Shown here in pieces: positions 26,151 through 36,600 of a DNA stretch of 64,000 nucleotides. The notes under the pieces were generated by a model, which did not search any database, was not told where the DNA came from, and saw only the letters and a list, made by a program, of their open reading frames with translations. The stretch is from Spirochaetales bacterium (lineage in GTDB: Bacteria; Spirochaetota; Spirochaetia; SZUA-6; JAFGRV01). Each line of letters begins with the position of its first letter. The first letter of the stretch is position 1. Where the stretch lies: contig JAFGHO010000093.1 of assembly GCA_016930085.1 (NCBI GenBank), positions 1 through 64,000 on the forward strand. Direction: 5' to 3'. The position numbers and the translations under genes were made by a program.

Positions 26151-29100
26151 TCACAATACAAGCAGCTCGGGTTTTGCTATTTCATAACCCTGGGCATAGT
26201 CCACGCCGATCTGTTTCAATCGCTTGAGTGTTTCCTCATCCTCGACATATTCCGCAATCGTCTTCAGTCCCATGACATGCCCGATATCATTCATCGTTCT
26301 TACCAGCACCAGATCGAGGGAATTCTTTGAAATTTCCTTGACGAACGCGCCCTCGATCTTGAGAAAATCGACGGGAAGAAGTTTCAGGTAGTTAAAGGAT
26401 GAAAACCCGCTTCCAAAATCGTCAAGCGAGAAAAAACAACCGATTTTCTTCAGTTCCTTGATGAATCGTTTGACCTGCGCGAAGTTTGAAATAGCGTACG
26501 TTTCCGTGATTTCAAAACATATCATATAGGGGGGAATATCGTATTCTATCAGTTTGTCCATAACGAAATCGAGAAACTTCGTATCGTTCAACGTTGTTCC
26601 GTTGAGATTTATATTATATTTCGCATATGCTTTATCAGGCGTTTCATAATAATCGATGATGTATGATGAAAACAGTTTTTCGATGACCCATCGATCGATA
26701 TCGGGCATAAGATTGTATCTTTCCGCGATTGCGATAAAAATCGAGGGGGGAATAATCCTTCCTTCCTCATCGATCATGCGTATGAATATTTCAAAATGAT
26801 CGTTTTCCGGAAGGCCGTAACCGATCGGGCGTATCACCTGTTTATAAAGGCAGAACCTGTTTTCCTTCAGGGCTCGTGTAATATGGGGAAGGAAATAGAT
26901 CTCGCTGTGGTACTTGATGAACTCCTCGTCCTCGGTATGATAGACATGCACCTGGTTTTTCCCTTTCTTTTTTGCCAGGTGGCACGCGATATTCGCCGCC
27001 GTCAATATCTTCGAGATATCATGCGTGAATGAATCAAAATGGACAAATCCGATACCCAGACTTATCTTGAAATGTTCGCCCTTCCACTCGAAAGAAAAAT
27101 CCGCCACTTTTTTCAAAATCGTATCGACGATCTCCCGGGCGCGGTGAAAGGGGCATAACGGAAGCAGCAGTCCGAACTGGTCCCCGCCGAGCCGCGAGAG
27201 GATATCGGTCTGCCGCACGATTCCCTTTAAAAGGGCACCGATATCGCGTAAAAGCTCGTCTCCCGCAACCGACCCGCAAGAATCGTTGATCACCCTGAAG
27301 TTGTCGATATCCAGAAAACATATAACATTCTCTTTTTTCTCATGTTTCAGCGAATCCATCACCTCGGCCAGAAAATCTTCGAACTTTATGCGGTTATAAA
27401 GGCCGGTAAGCATATCGTGTGTACTCTGATACGATATCTGCCGCGACATCCGCTGCGTCTCGCTTACATTGTGTATAACAATGACGACGCCGATAATTCT
27501 GCCGTCAAAATCGCGAATGGGAGAAATCGATTCGGTGATTTCATATTCCTGCATGTCGCGGCTTTTGAGGAGAATCAAACCCGAAAGCTTGAATCCTCGA
27601 TCCCTTCCCATGACTATCTCCACCGGATCGGAAATCCGACACTCACTCAGCCGATACACGACATTGAACACCTTCTTCAGCGGCATTCCGATCGCTTCTT
27701 TCTGGGGCCATCCGGTCAAATCTTCCGCCACGGGGTTAATGTAGGTGATGATTCCCTTCGTATTGGTCGTGATGACACCGTCGCCGATTGATTCAAGGGT
27801 CACAAGGGCCTGCCCCTTTTCAACGATAAGGGCGTCTTCGGTTTTTTTTCTCTTCTCTATTTCATCCTTGAGCTTTTTGTTCGTCTTCTTGAGATCGTCG
27901 GTACGTTTATCGACGGTCACCGCCAACTCCCTGGCGTGTTTTTCCACCTGAGCGACCAGCATCGCCCCCTTGAGCGAACCGGCGAATTGATTGGAAAAAT
28001 TCTCGTAGATCACGGGATTGTCGGGGCCGTATTCGAAAACGATGAATCCGAGATTCTCTTCCCTGAAACAAAGCGCCAGCACAATGAACGTGGCTTTTTC
28101 TTTCTGTTTCCTTAACGTTCCGGGAACAAGCAGGCGTGAAGGAAAAGAAGCTTTTTTACCGGAGAACACGACTTCCTTGCCGTCGCGATACGACATTATC
28201 ACTTTCGAGAACGCTCGGCCGCTGTTATGCGATTTATCGTAGAGCGCGATCGAACACATGTCGATGCCGAGATAGGAAAGCCAATCCATAACTATTTTTT
28301 TCAGATTATCGAGGTCGAAATAGGCGATCATTTCCTCGTTGATTCTGTACATATCGACCAGTTCTTCACCGAGTTTGTTTTTCTCCGCCTCCTCGACACG
28401 GAAAGCGACGCGCCCTATAACCTCGAAAGCGAACGCATGAAGCCGGCGTAAAAACCGTTTTTCCTCTTCAGCACGTGTTAAAAAAAACTCCGCCCACTCG
28501 CAGAGTGTTCCGACGATCCGGTACCACCCCTGAACGGGCCGGCCGCGGACGGCGGCTTCGAGGATTATCTTTTCCAGTCCCGGCAGAAACAGGTCATACT
28601 TTTTTTCCCCGACATCATGAGTCAGTGCCGTGCAAAGTACATCGGCCCATTCCGCAAAAAGCCCGGTATCGCCGGCTGAGAGAAACCGATTCTTCATCGC
28701 TTCGACCAGCCGTTCGGTGCATTGAGACCTGCCGCTCAGGCGCCGTTTTCTCCCGGCTTTTTTGCCCGCCGAATGCTCCCGCAAATCGGCATACTCCTCC
28801 CTCTGTAAAAAACATCCGCAGGATTGCCGAATGACGAGTTCGGTCGAAAGGAGCGTCACCGGCGGCGCGTCCCCGCCTCGCATAACTTCAACAAGGCGTT
28901 CGACCGCCAGCTCCCCCATCCTCGCAAGCGGCTGGCGGACGGTAGTCAAAGGCGGATCCATATTACGGGCTTTCACGATATCGTCGAATCCTGCGAGTAT
29001 AACGTCATCGGGAATTCTCATTCCCCTTCGCTTGAGTTCCTCGGCCGCGCAGATGATCATGCTGTCATTCGCGCCGATAAGCGCGTCGAATTTCACCTTT

Positions 29101-29705
29101 CGTTTATCGACAAGCAGTTTCGCCGCCTCCGCCCCCGAATGGCCCAAAAAATCACCCGGCACCACAAGATCGGGTTCATAGGGGATATTGTACGCTTCAA
29201 GCGTCTCCCTGTAGATGCCGAATCTCAGGACCGCTTCGGGATTGTTTTTCGTGCCGCGGATATATGCGATACGGCGGGCTCCGTGCGTTTCGATGACGTG
29301 TTTCATGAGATCGCGCATCCCGTTCTCGTTGTCCACGATGATTGACGGCACACCTTCAATGGCGACGCCGACACTTGTCATGGGGAGAGGTGCGAATTTC
29401 GAATAGAATGCGAGAAGTTCAGCGGGCGAGACGTGGTTGCCGAGCGAACCGGAAATGCCGATAATCCCGTCGACATTCTCGGGACCGACGAGTTCATATA
29501 TGACATTCCTCTGCTTCCTGTAGAAATGCGGCGAATCGAGACTGTTCCCCACGAAGCAAACGAGGCGGACTCCGGCCATTTCTACATAACGGCGGACTCC
29601 GGTAAAAATAGCGTACTGGTAATCATCGAAAAAACTGACCAGCAGCAGGGCAATCGTCTTACCCGAACGAGACGTATCGGCATGTATGCTCTTTTTTCGA
29701 GTCAT
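26151..29705 (-). CDS. LacI-type sugar sensor - GAF-like - PAS - degenerate GGDEF - EAL protein (paralogue A)
   Basis: 1184 residues, no signal peptide or membrane segment, so cytosolic. Residues 15-300 are a LacI/GalR sugar-binding domain (S-I-I-V-D-N, F-D-A-L-I-G-A-N-D-S-M, A-G-F-D-D-I, P-P-L-T-T-V-R-Q-P) but the ~60-residue helix-turn-helix is absent. About 305-460 are helical, 460-590 GAF-like, 590-628 coiled coil, 629-755 PAS. The GGDEF domain (756-915) has GGDQF at 840-844 instead of GG(D/E)EF but keeps the inhibitory-site R-x-x-D at 831-834. The EAL domain (930-1184) retains Glu972, Asn1033, Glu1065, Asp1095-Asp1096, Lys1116, Glu1152 and Gln1172, matching catalytic positions known in RocR-type phosphodiesterases; K-I-E replaces the usual K-I-D. 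I infer a sugar-regulated c-di-GMP phosphodiesterase. It starts 17 bases after paralogue B and is probably co-transcribed with it. Confidence 0.92.
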   Translation of the reverse strand: MTRKKSIHADTSRSGKTIALLLVSFFDDYQYAIFTGVRRYVEMAGVRLVCFVGNSLDSPHFYRKQRNVIYELVGPENVDGIIGISGSLGNHVSPAELLAFYSKFAPLPMTSVGVAIEGVPSIIVDNENGMRDLMKHVIETHGARRIAYIRGTKNNPEAVLRFGIYRETLEAYNIPYEPDLVVPGDFLGHSGAEAAKLLVDKRKVKFDALIGANDSMIICAAEELKRRGMRIPDDVILAGFDDIVKARNMDPPLTTVRQPLARMGELAVERLVEVMRGGDAPPVTLLSTELVIRQSCGCFLQREEYADLREHSAGKKAGRKRRLSGRSQCTERLVEAMKNRFLSAGDTGLFAEWADVLCTALTHDVGEKKYDLFLPGLEKIILEAAVRGRPVQGWYRIVGTLCEWAEFFLTRAEEEKRFLRRLHAFAFEVIGRVAFRVEEAEKNKLGEELVDMYRINEEMIAYFDLDNLKKIVMDWLSYLGIDMCSIALYDKSHNSGRAFSKVIMSYRDGKEVVFSGKKASFPSRLLVPGTLRKQKEKATFIVLALCFREENLGFIVFEYGPDNPVIYENFSNQFAGSLKGAMLVAQVEKHARELAVTVDKRTDDLKKTNKKLKDEIEKRKKTEDALIVEKGQALVTLESIGDGVITTNTKGIITYINPVAEDLTGWPQKEAIGMPLKKVFNVVYRLSECRISDPVEIVMGRDRGFKLSGLILLKSRDMQEYEITESISPIRDFDGRIIGVVIVIHNVSETQRMSRQISYQSTHDMLTGLYNRIKFEDFLAEVMDSLKHEKKENVICFLDIDNFRVINDSCGSVAGDELLRDIGALLKGIVRQTDILSRLGGDQFGLLLPLCPFHRAREIVDTILKKVADFSFEWKGEHFKISLGIGFVHFDSFTHDISKILTAANIACHLAKKKGKNQVHVYHTEDEEFIKYHSEIYFLPHITRALKENRFCLYKQVIRPIGYGLPENDHFEIFIRMIDEEGRIIPPSIFIAIAERYNLMPDIDRWVIEKLFSSYIIDYYETPDKAYAKYNINLNGTTLNDTKFLDFVMDKLIEYDIPPYMICFEITETYAISNFAQVKRFIKELKKIGCFFSLDDFGSGFSSFNYLKLLPVDFLKIEGAFVKEISKNSLDLVLVRTMNDIGHVMGLKTIAEYVEDEETLKRLKQIGVDYAQGYEIAKPELLVL

Positions 29706-29722
29706 AAATCGTTTTTTCCATC

Positions 29723-32700
29723 CTAATCCAATACAAGGAGTTTGGGTTTTGCTATACCGTAACCCTGGGCGTAATTGACGCCGATTTCCCTTATCTTTTC
29801 CAAAACGATATCGTTCTCGACGTATTCGGCGACGGTCTGCAGACCCATCATGTGACCGAGATTATTGATGGTCTTGACCAGAACAAAATCCCTTGGATCG
29901 TTCGCGATTTCTTTCACGAAAGAACCGTCTATTTTGAGATAATCGACCGGAAAATGTTTCAAATAACTGAACGAAGTCCAGCCGCTTCCGAAATCATCCA
30001 GCGAGAACGAACACCCCATTTCTTTCAATTCTTTCATGAATTCAGTCACTTTCGCAAGATTGAGAATCGCCGCGTTTTCGGTAATCTCGAAACAAATGCA
30101 AAAAGGGGGAACTTTATATTTTTCGAATTGCTCGATGACGAAACCGAGAAACTTGTCGTCGTTCAATGTCAGCCCCGAGAGATTGATACTGTATTTCATC
30201 ATCGAATCCTTTAGATCCGACCAGTGCTTTAATTTGTAGGAAGAAAAAAGCTTTGTGATAACCCAACGGTCGATCTGGGGCATGATGTTGTACCGTTCGG
30301 CCGAGGGGATGAACCGCTGCGGGAAGATGATATTTCCGTTTTCATCCTTCATGCGGATCAAAATCTCCGAATGATGCCGGTCTCCGTTGAGTTTTTTTCC
30401 GATCGGGAGAATCTGCTGATGATATAAACAAAACCGCCCCTCTTCGAGCGCCCTCGAAATCTGCGGTAAAAAAAACAATTCGCTGTGATATCTGACAAGA
30501 TCCTCGTCTTCATAACTATAGACATGGATCCTGTTCCCTCCGTTCTTTTTTGCAAGACAGCAGGCGACATTCGCCGAACTCATAATATCGGCAACGTCGT
30601 CGCTTGACATATTGATCGTGACAATCCCGATGCTGACCGTAATTTTAAAGGTTTCTCCCTTCCATATAAACGAAAAATCCTTGATGTTCCTTCTCAACGC
30701 GTCCGTAATGAGTTTAGCCCGGTGCAGCGGACATGAGTCCAGAATCAACCCGAATTGATCGCCGCCGAGTCTGGCAAGAATGTCCGAATGACGGATACCC
30801 TGTTTGAAAATAGCCGTTATCCGGCGCAACAATTCATCGCCGGCGATGTCGCCGAGTGAATCATTGATAATCCTGAAACTGTCGATATCAAGAAAACAAA
30901 AAATATGTTCGTTCTTCTTTTTTCTGGCATGCTCGAGCAATTCGGCCATCACTTCATTGAACTTGACGCGGTTATAGAGACCGGTCAGCCTGTCATGAGT
31001 CGTATGATAATCGATAAGGCGGGACATCTTGTGCGCTTCACTCACATTATGTATGACGATCACCACCCCGTAATTGCTGTTGTCCGTTCGTATCGGGGCG
31101 ATCGATTCCTTAATGGTAAACTCCCTCCCGTCCTTGCTTTTGAGCAGAATGGAACCCGATAGCTTCAACCCCCTGTCCTCGCTCAACACAATTTCCACTT
31201 TGTCCTTTAAAAAGTCATCCGACATGTTATACGTCACGTTAAGTACCTTTTTCAGCGGATTCCCCAATGCGTCTTCATGCTTCCATCCGGTAAGGACTTC
31301 AGCGATCGGATTCATGTAGGTGATGATCCCCTCGGTATTGGTGGTGATGACGCCGTCGGCGATCGACGCCAGGGTGACGAGCGCCAGTTCTTTCTGCTTA
31401 CTTAACGCCTCCTCTGTTTTTAGCCGTTCCTTCATCTCTATCTTGAGTTTTTTATTCGCGTCCCGCAGGGTTACCGTTTTTTCCTTGACCTTTGTTTCCA
31501 GTATATCGGCCTCCATACGGGCGGCTTTAAGCAACGCCGATCCCTTGAGCGTACTTCCGATTTCACTCGCCAGTGTTTCATAGATAATTCCGTCAATCGG
31601 TCCGGGTTCGAAGAGGACAAACCCGAGTTGTTCTTCCCGGAAATAAAGAGGCAATACAACGGCGGTATATCTCGTCCGGGCGTTTCTCATACCCCCCGGC
31701 ACAAGGTGAACGGAAGAAAACTTCCGCAGCCCCCTCTCGAAGACAATAGACGATTCATGCTGATAAGAAAACAAAAGTCTCGAAAAACCGCCGGGATTCG
31801 AATTGTTTTGATATACCGAAAGGAAACAGCTTCGAATCCCCAGATTGGGAAGCTGGGCTTCGAGATTTTCTTTCAGGTGGTCTTCATCGAATGTCGTTAT
31901 CAATTCCCTGTTGAGCTGATGGATGACCCTGTTCGCTTCATCGTTTTTCACCCGAAGGAAAACCTGATGGTTCTCCGACAAAAGGCCGAGAAAAACCAGT
32001 GTTTTCCTCCAGAGGGCTTCGAGAATGCATTCACGATCCCGTCCGTTCACACCTTTTTTAAATCGTGTAAAAAGCATTGAAAATACCGGATGCCAGGCCT
32101 GCACCCGGATGCCCCTCGCCGTCGAATCCGCGATTATTTTTTCGATTTCATCAAGGAAAGACTCTCCCGCGAACCCTTCCTTTTCACAGATTAAAGCGTC
32201 ATATATGCGTTCCGCCCATTCCCTCAGTACATTTTTTTCCTTCATACCGTTTAACGAGTTTTGCATTATATCGGCAAGCTCCATGATAAGTCTGCGGGGA
32301 GCGGCGTCCTCCATACTTTCATCATTGCCGGAAGGAAGGGTATAATATTTTTTTTCCAGGCTTCTGTAAATACGGCATCCACACGAAGGGCGAATCACAA
32401 GCCTGGTCGGGAACACAATACGATCGGGCACATCCCTGCCGGACAGTTTCTGGAGAATGATCGCCACCGCCTGCCTTCCCAATTCGTCATAAGGTTGCCG
32501 CACGGTCGTCAACGCCGGGACGACGCCGCACGCTTCATCGATATCGTCGAAACCCGCGACGGCAACATCATCCGGAATTTTTATATTCCTCTCCCCGAGT
32601 GCCTTCATGGCACTCAGGGCCATATAATCATTCGCCGCAACAAGCGCATCGAAAGCCGCCTTTCGTTCGTCCAGAAGACGCACCACCGCCTTTCGTCCCG

Positions 32701-33265
32701 CCGCACGGTCAAAATCCCCCTCGACCACAATATCGGGATCAAAAGGAATCCGGTACTCTTTCAGTACCTGTTTATAAAGCTGGAAACGCAGATCTGCATC
32801 GGAGTTGCCTCGCGGACCGGAAATAAACGCGATCCGCTTTCTCCCGTGAACCTCTATGATATGCGACAACAACTCTCGCATCCCTTTGGCATTGTCGACC
32901 AGAATGGAGGGAATATCGCGAAGGGGAACACCGATACTCACGATGGGTATATCGGGTAGCCCTTTATAGAAACTCCGGAGTTCCTCCAAACCGATATAAT
33001 TGCCGATCGATCCGGAAATTGCGATAAATCCGTCCACATTATCTTCGTTTACCAGATCATAGAGAATATTGCGTTGCGTATGAAACAATTCAGGGGAGTT
33101 GAGCGAACCGCCGGGAAAACAAATCAGATTCACGCCTTCTTCTTCACAGGCTTTTACCACCGCCGTCCAGATGTTTTCCTCATAATCCTCGAACAGATTA
33201 TCAAGAAGCATGCCAATGACGGGGGACCCCGGCACATCCCCTCGTTTTACTCCGGATACACCCAT
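29723..33265 (-). CDS. LacI-type sugar sensor - GAF-like - PAS - degenerate GGDEF - EAL protein (paralogue B)
   Basis: 1180 residues, ATG 33265 preceded by a G-rich GAGGAG...GGGGTGAT leader. Domain order is that of paralogue A: sugar-binding domain without HTH (15-300, with S-I-L-V-D-N, F-D-A-L-V-A-A-N-D-Y-M, A-G-F-D-D-I, A-L-T-T-V-R-Q-P, ending P-S-C-G-C), helical part, GAF-like part, coiled coil about 590-625, PAS about 626-745, GGDEF about 750-910 and EAL about 925-1180. GGDQF is at 834-838 and R-x-x-D at 825-828. EAL residues are complete, with the standard K-I-D-G. The charged coiled coil between GAF and PAS suggests a dimeric signal helix. It has its own candidate promoter (33308-33337). 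Sequence similarity to A and C along the full length shows that they arose by gene duplication. Confidence 0.92.
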   Translation of the reverse strand: MGVSGVKRGDVPGSPVIGMLLDNLFEDYEENIWTAVVKACEEEGVNLICFPGGSLNSPELFHTQRNILYDLVNEDNVDGFIAISGSIGNYIGLEELRSFYKGLPDIPIVSIGVPLRDIPSILVDNAKGMRELLSHIIEVHGRKRIAFISGPRGNSDADLRFQLYKQVLKEYRIPFDPDIVVEGDFDRAAGRKAVVRLLDERKAAFDALVAANDYMALSAMKALGERNIKIPDDVAVAGFDDIDEACGVVPALTTVRQPYDELGRQAVAIILQKLSGRDVPDRIVFPTRLVIRPSCGCRIYRSLEKKYYTLPSGNDESMEDAAPRRLIMELADIMQNSLNGMKEKNVLREWAERIYDALICEKEGFAGESFLDEIEKIIADSTARGIRVQAWHPVFSMLFTRFKKGVNGRDRECILEALWRKTLVFLGLLSENHQVFLRVKNDEANRVIHQLNRELITTFDEDHLKENLEAQLPNLGIRSCFLSVYQNNSNPGGFSRLLFSYQHESSIVFERGLRKFSSVHLVPGGMRNARTRYTAVVLPLYFREEQLGFVLFEPGPIDGIIYETLASEIGSTLKGSALLKAARMEADILETKVKEKTVTLRDANKKLKIEMKERLKTEEALSKQKELALVTLASIADGVITTNTEGIITYMNPIAEVLTGWKHEDALGNPLKKVLNVTYNMSDDFLKDKVEIVLSEDRGLKLSGSILLKSKDGREFTIKESIAPIRTDNSNYGVVIVIHNVSEAHKMSRLIDYHTTHDRLTGLYNRVKFNEVMAELLEHARKKKNEHIFCFLDIDSFRIINDSLGDIAGDELLRRITAIFKQGIRHSDILARLGGDQFGLILDSCPLHRAKLITDALRRNIKDFSFIWKGETFKITVSIGIVTINMSSDDVADIMSSANVACCLAKKNGGNRIHVYSYEDEDLVRYHSELFFLPQISRALEEGRFCLYHQQILPIGKKLNGDRHHSEILIRMKDENGNIIFPQRFIPSAERYNIMPQIDRWVITKLFSSYKLKHWSDLKDSMMKYSINLSGLTLNDDKFLGFVIEQFEKYKVPPFCICFEITENAAILNLAKVTEFMKELKEMGCSFSLDDFGSGWTSFSYLKHFPVDYLKIDGSFVKEIANDPRDFVLVKTINNLGHMMGLQTVAEYVENDIVLEKIREIGVNYAQGYGIAKPKLLVLD

Positions 33266-33605
33266 ATCACCCCCGGCTCCTCTTTTTTTATATTTCGATT
33301 CTCCTTAACTATAATCCACCACGATGTCTCTTTGCAAATTTATATCCCCACGGATGATGAATGTTTTCGGTGAAACGGCATCGACCGGCTCCACACCTCA
33401 TCATATACCGGCCAACTCCGTCGAAAAAGATATCATCCCGGTGACAAGAGACGGGAATAACGAAACATCATGAAAAATACGGCTGAACAATACGTACGTT
33501 TTAATCGGCCGTATAACAATTCGAATGCCGGACAGGCAAAGGTCGCGATATTGCCCTGCTATTACCGGTATACCGCCGTTAACGGCATTTCTCAACGGTT
33601 TAATT
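33266..33605. other. Intergenic region between paralogues C and B
   Basis: 340 bases. The right-hand part of the minus-strand leader of paralogue B contains a candidate promoter (33308-33337). A perfect 12-bp palindrome GCCGTTAACGGC lies at 33575-33586, about 20 bases after the stop of paralogue C; it has no T-run. No gene or RNA was recognised in the rest. Confidence 0.5.
33308..33337 (-). promoter_or_regulatory. Promoter of paralogues B and A
   Basis: Minus strand: TTGCAA, 18-base spacer, TATAGT, ending about 43 bases before ATG 33265. The same two hexamers occur before the diguanylate cyclase gene (38664-38691). Confidence 0.4.
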
Positions 33606-36600
33606 TCACAGCCTGTGCTGTCTGAACGGTTCCGGCTTTGATATAAAATAACCCTGAGCGTAATTGACGCCGATTTCCAGCAATTTCTCGAGTATATACT
33701 TGGTTTCGACATACTCGGCGATCGTCTCCAACCCCATAACATGGCCTATATGGTTAATCGTTTTCACGAGCTCATAATCGAGGGGGTTTTTATCGATTCC
33801 CTTGACGAAAGACCCGTCGATTTTCAGAAAATCCAGGGGAAGTTGTTTCAAATAGTTGAACGATGTCCAGCCCGCCCCGAAATCGTCAAGCGAGAAACAA
33901 CAGCCGATTCGTTTCATTTTCTTCATGAAATTTATTACGCGCGAAAGATTATAGATCGCCTGTCGTTCCGTAATTTCAAAACAGATCATAAAGGGAGGAA
34001 TGTCGTATAAATCGAACTGCTGAAAAACAAAATCGAGGAAACTCTCGTCATTGAGGGTCGCCCCGGATAAATTAATCGTATACTTCCCCCTTGTATGATA
34101 CACCGTTGCATTATAATCTATTTTATAGGAAGAAAAGAGTTTTCGGATTGCCCACCGGTCTATGATCGGCATGACATTGTATCGTTCGGCGGTCGAGATA
34201 AAGGTTTCGGGCGCGAGAATCTGACCGTTTTCGTCTATCATCCTTATGAGTACTTCGTAATGCTCTCCGTAGGTGATTGTCTTCCCGATCGGTTTTATTG
34301 TCTGCGTATAAAGGCAGAACCTGTCGTCCTCGAGCGCCTTTGTTATATGGGAAAGATAATAGATTTCACTCCTGTATTGAATCAGTTCCTTGTCCTCGGG
34401 TGTGTGAACATGTATCCTGTTGCCTCCTTTTTTCTTTGCCAGAGAACACGAGACATTCGCCTGGCTGAAGAGATTCGTCGTGCTGTCGCTGTATCTGACA
34501 ATGGGGACGAGTCCGACGCTTATCGTCACCGCGTAATCCCTCTCCTGCCAGGTAAACTTCTCTTTGCTCACCATTTTGCAGAGATCCTTCGCAATCCCTT
34601 CCGCGGTGGCGACGGGACAACAGGAGAATAATACGCCGAACTGATCCGCGCCGAGCCGGGCAAGGGCATCGGAACTGCGGATTCCTTTTTTGAGAATATT
34701 GCTGACATGGCGCAGGAGTTCGTCTCCCGCGACCGAGCCGCACGTTTCATTGACTATCTTGAAATTATCAATATCGATGAAACAGAAAATATGTTCCGTT
34801 TCTTCCTTTTTTGACAGCATAATATGCTCGTTAAGCAATTCCTCGAATTTTGATCTGTTATAAAATCCGGTAAGCGCGTCATGCGTGCTTTGATAGACGA
34901 TCTGCTGCGACATCAACTGTATTTCACTGACATTATGGATGGTGATGACGACACCGATGGTTTTATTTTCGCTATTCCGTATCGGTGATATGGTTTCCCG
35001 GATTGAAAACACCCTTCCGTCTTTACTCGTGAGAATGATCGAACCTGAGAGTTTGATACTCCGGTTTTCATTGAAAACGACCTCGGTCGGATCATTGATA
35101 ATACCGTCGCCGAGATTGTACGTGACATTCAACACCTTTTGAAGGGAAAGCCCCACGGCCTGACTGATTTCCCAGCCCGTCAGTTTTTCAGCCACAGGAT
35201 TCAGATAGGTAATGATCCCCTGATTGTCCGTGGTAATAACGCCATCCCCTATCGATTCAAGGGTGACAATGGCCCTCTCTTTTTCCAGACAAAGCTCCTG
35301 TTGCACCTTTACCTTTTCAGCGATCTCCTCTTTGAGCTGCCGGTTGGCATCATCGAGATCGTATATCCTGTTTTCGATCTCTTCCATCAGTTTCCCCGCC
35401 TGATTCTCCACCTTCTCGAACAGATGCGCCCCCTCGAGTGTCCCCGATATTTGCATGGACAGGCTTTGATACAGCATCCCGTTCATGGGGCCTATCGTAA
35501 AAAGAACAAACCCAAGATGAGTATTCTTGAAATAAAGCGGCAGTAAAATGAAATTGTTGTTTCCGTCGAACAGATCGATTGAATCAGGCGCCAGTTGATT
35601 CGAAACGAACCTGCCGCTTCCGTTCTCCTTGGAATCGAGCAATCTCTCTTGATTATATGCAAAAAACAGTTTTGCATAATGTGTATCGGTATGCTGCCTG
35701 TCATAGAGGGACAGGCAGCAACGCTCGATTCCCAGACCGGGAAGACACTGGTACAGGACACTTTTAAGGGTTTCAAAGCAAAAGGCCGTGGCAAGCTCCT
35801 GGTTTATATGCTGAAGTTCCACGGCTTCCTTTTCGCTGCACAATCTTAAGAAAGCATGACTCCTTCCGCCGAGTTCTCCGATAAGAACAAGCGATTCTTT
35901 CCAGAGTCGTTCAATATAGTGCCTGTTTTTTTCCGGAAAAGAGAATGAAGATGCTTTCTGAAAGAAAGAGATGACAACCGGATACCAGAAAAGGGTATCG
36001 ATTCCCATCTCCGATGATTCCAGGACGCTCGATTCGAGCATATGTAAAAATATCTTTTCACTTTGACCGTTCAGTTCCTTGAGAAGCGATGCGGAGAGTT
36101 GTTTCGCCCACTCGAAACCCTTGATCGCGTCCTGAAAACCGGTGAAATTTTTCTCCATTTCATCGACCAGAAGAGAAAGAAGTTCACCGTTTTCCACCAC
36201 ATATTTCTCGCTCAACCCGATCGATACAGGGGTAAAATCCGATAAAGAGGAAACCGATTTTGCGTTCCCGACACAATTGCACGAACGACGGACGACAAGT
36301 CTGGTCGTGAGTTCAGCTTTGACGGGCACATTCTCTCCCCTGAGAATTGAAATCATCATTTTCACCGCCTTGCACCCGAGGTTGAAAAGGGGCTGATGTA
36401 CCGTAGTCAGGGGAGGATTATTGAACCGGCCTTCTTCGATATCATCGAATCCCATGACCACGATATCCTGGGGAACGCGAATTCCCCTGTTTTTCATTTC
36501 TTTTATCGAACCGATCGCCATATAATCATTTGCCGCGATAAGGGCGTCAAACTCGACCTTTTTATCGTCGAGAAGCTCCGATACGGCCCGCTGTCCCGAA

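Noticed and set aside
29723-33265. Calling the three large paralogues LacI-family transcription factors
   Set aside because: The sugar-binding domain begins within the first 10-17 residues, leaving no room for the ~60-residue DNA-binding and hinge region.
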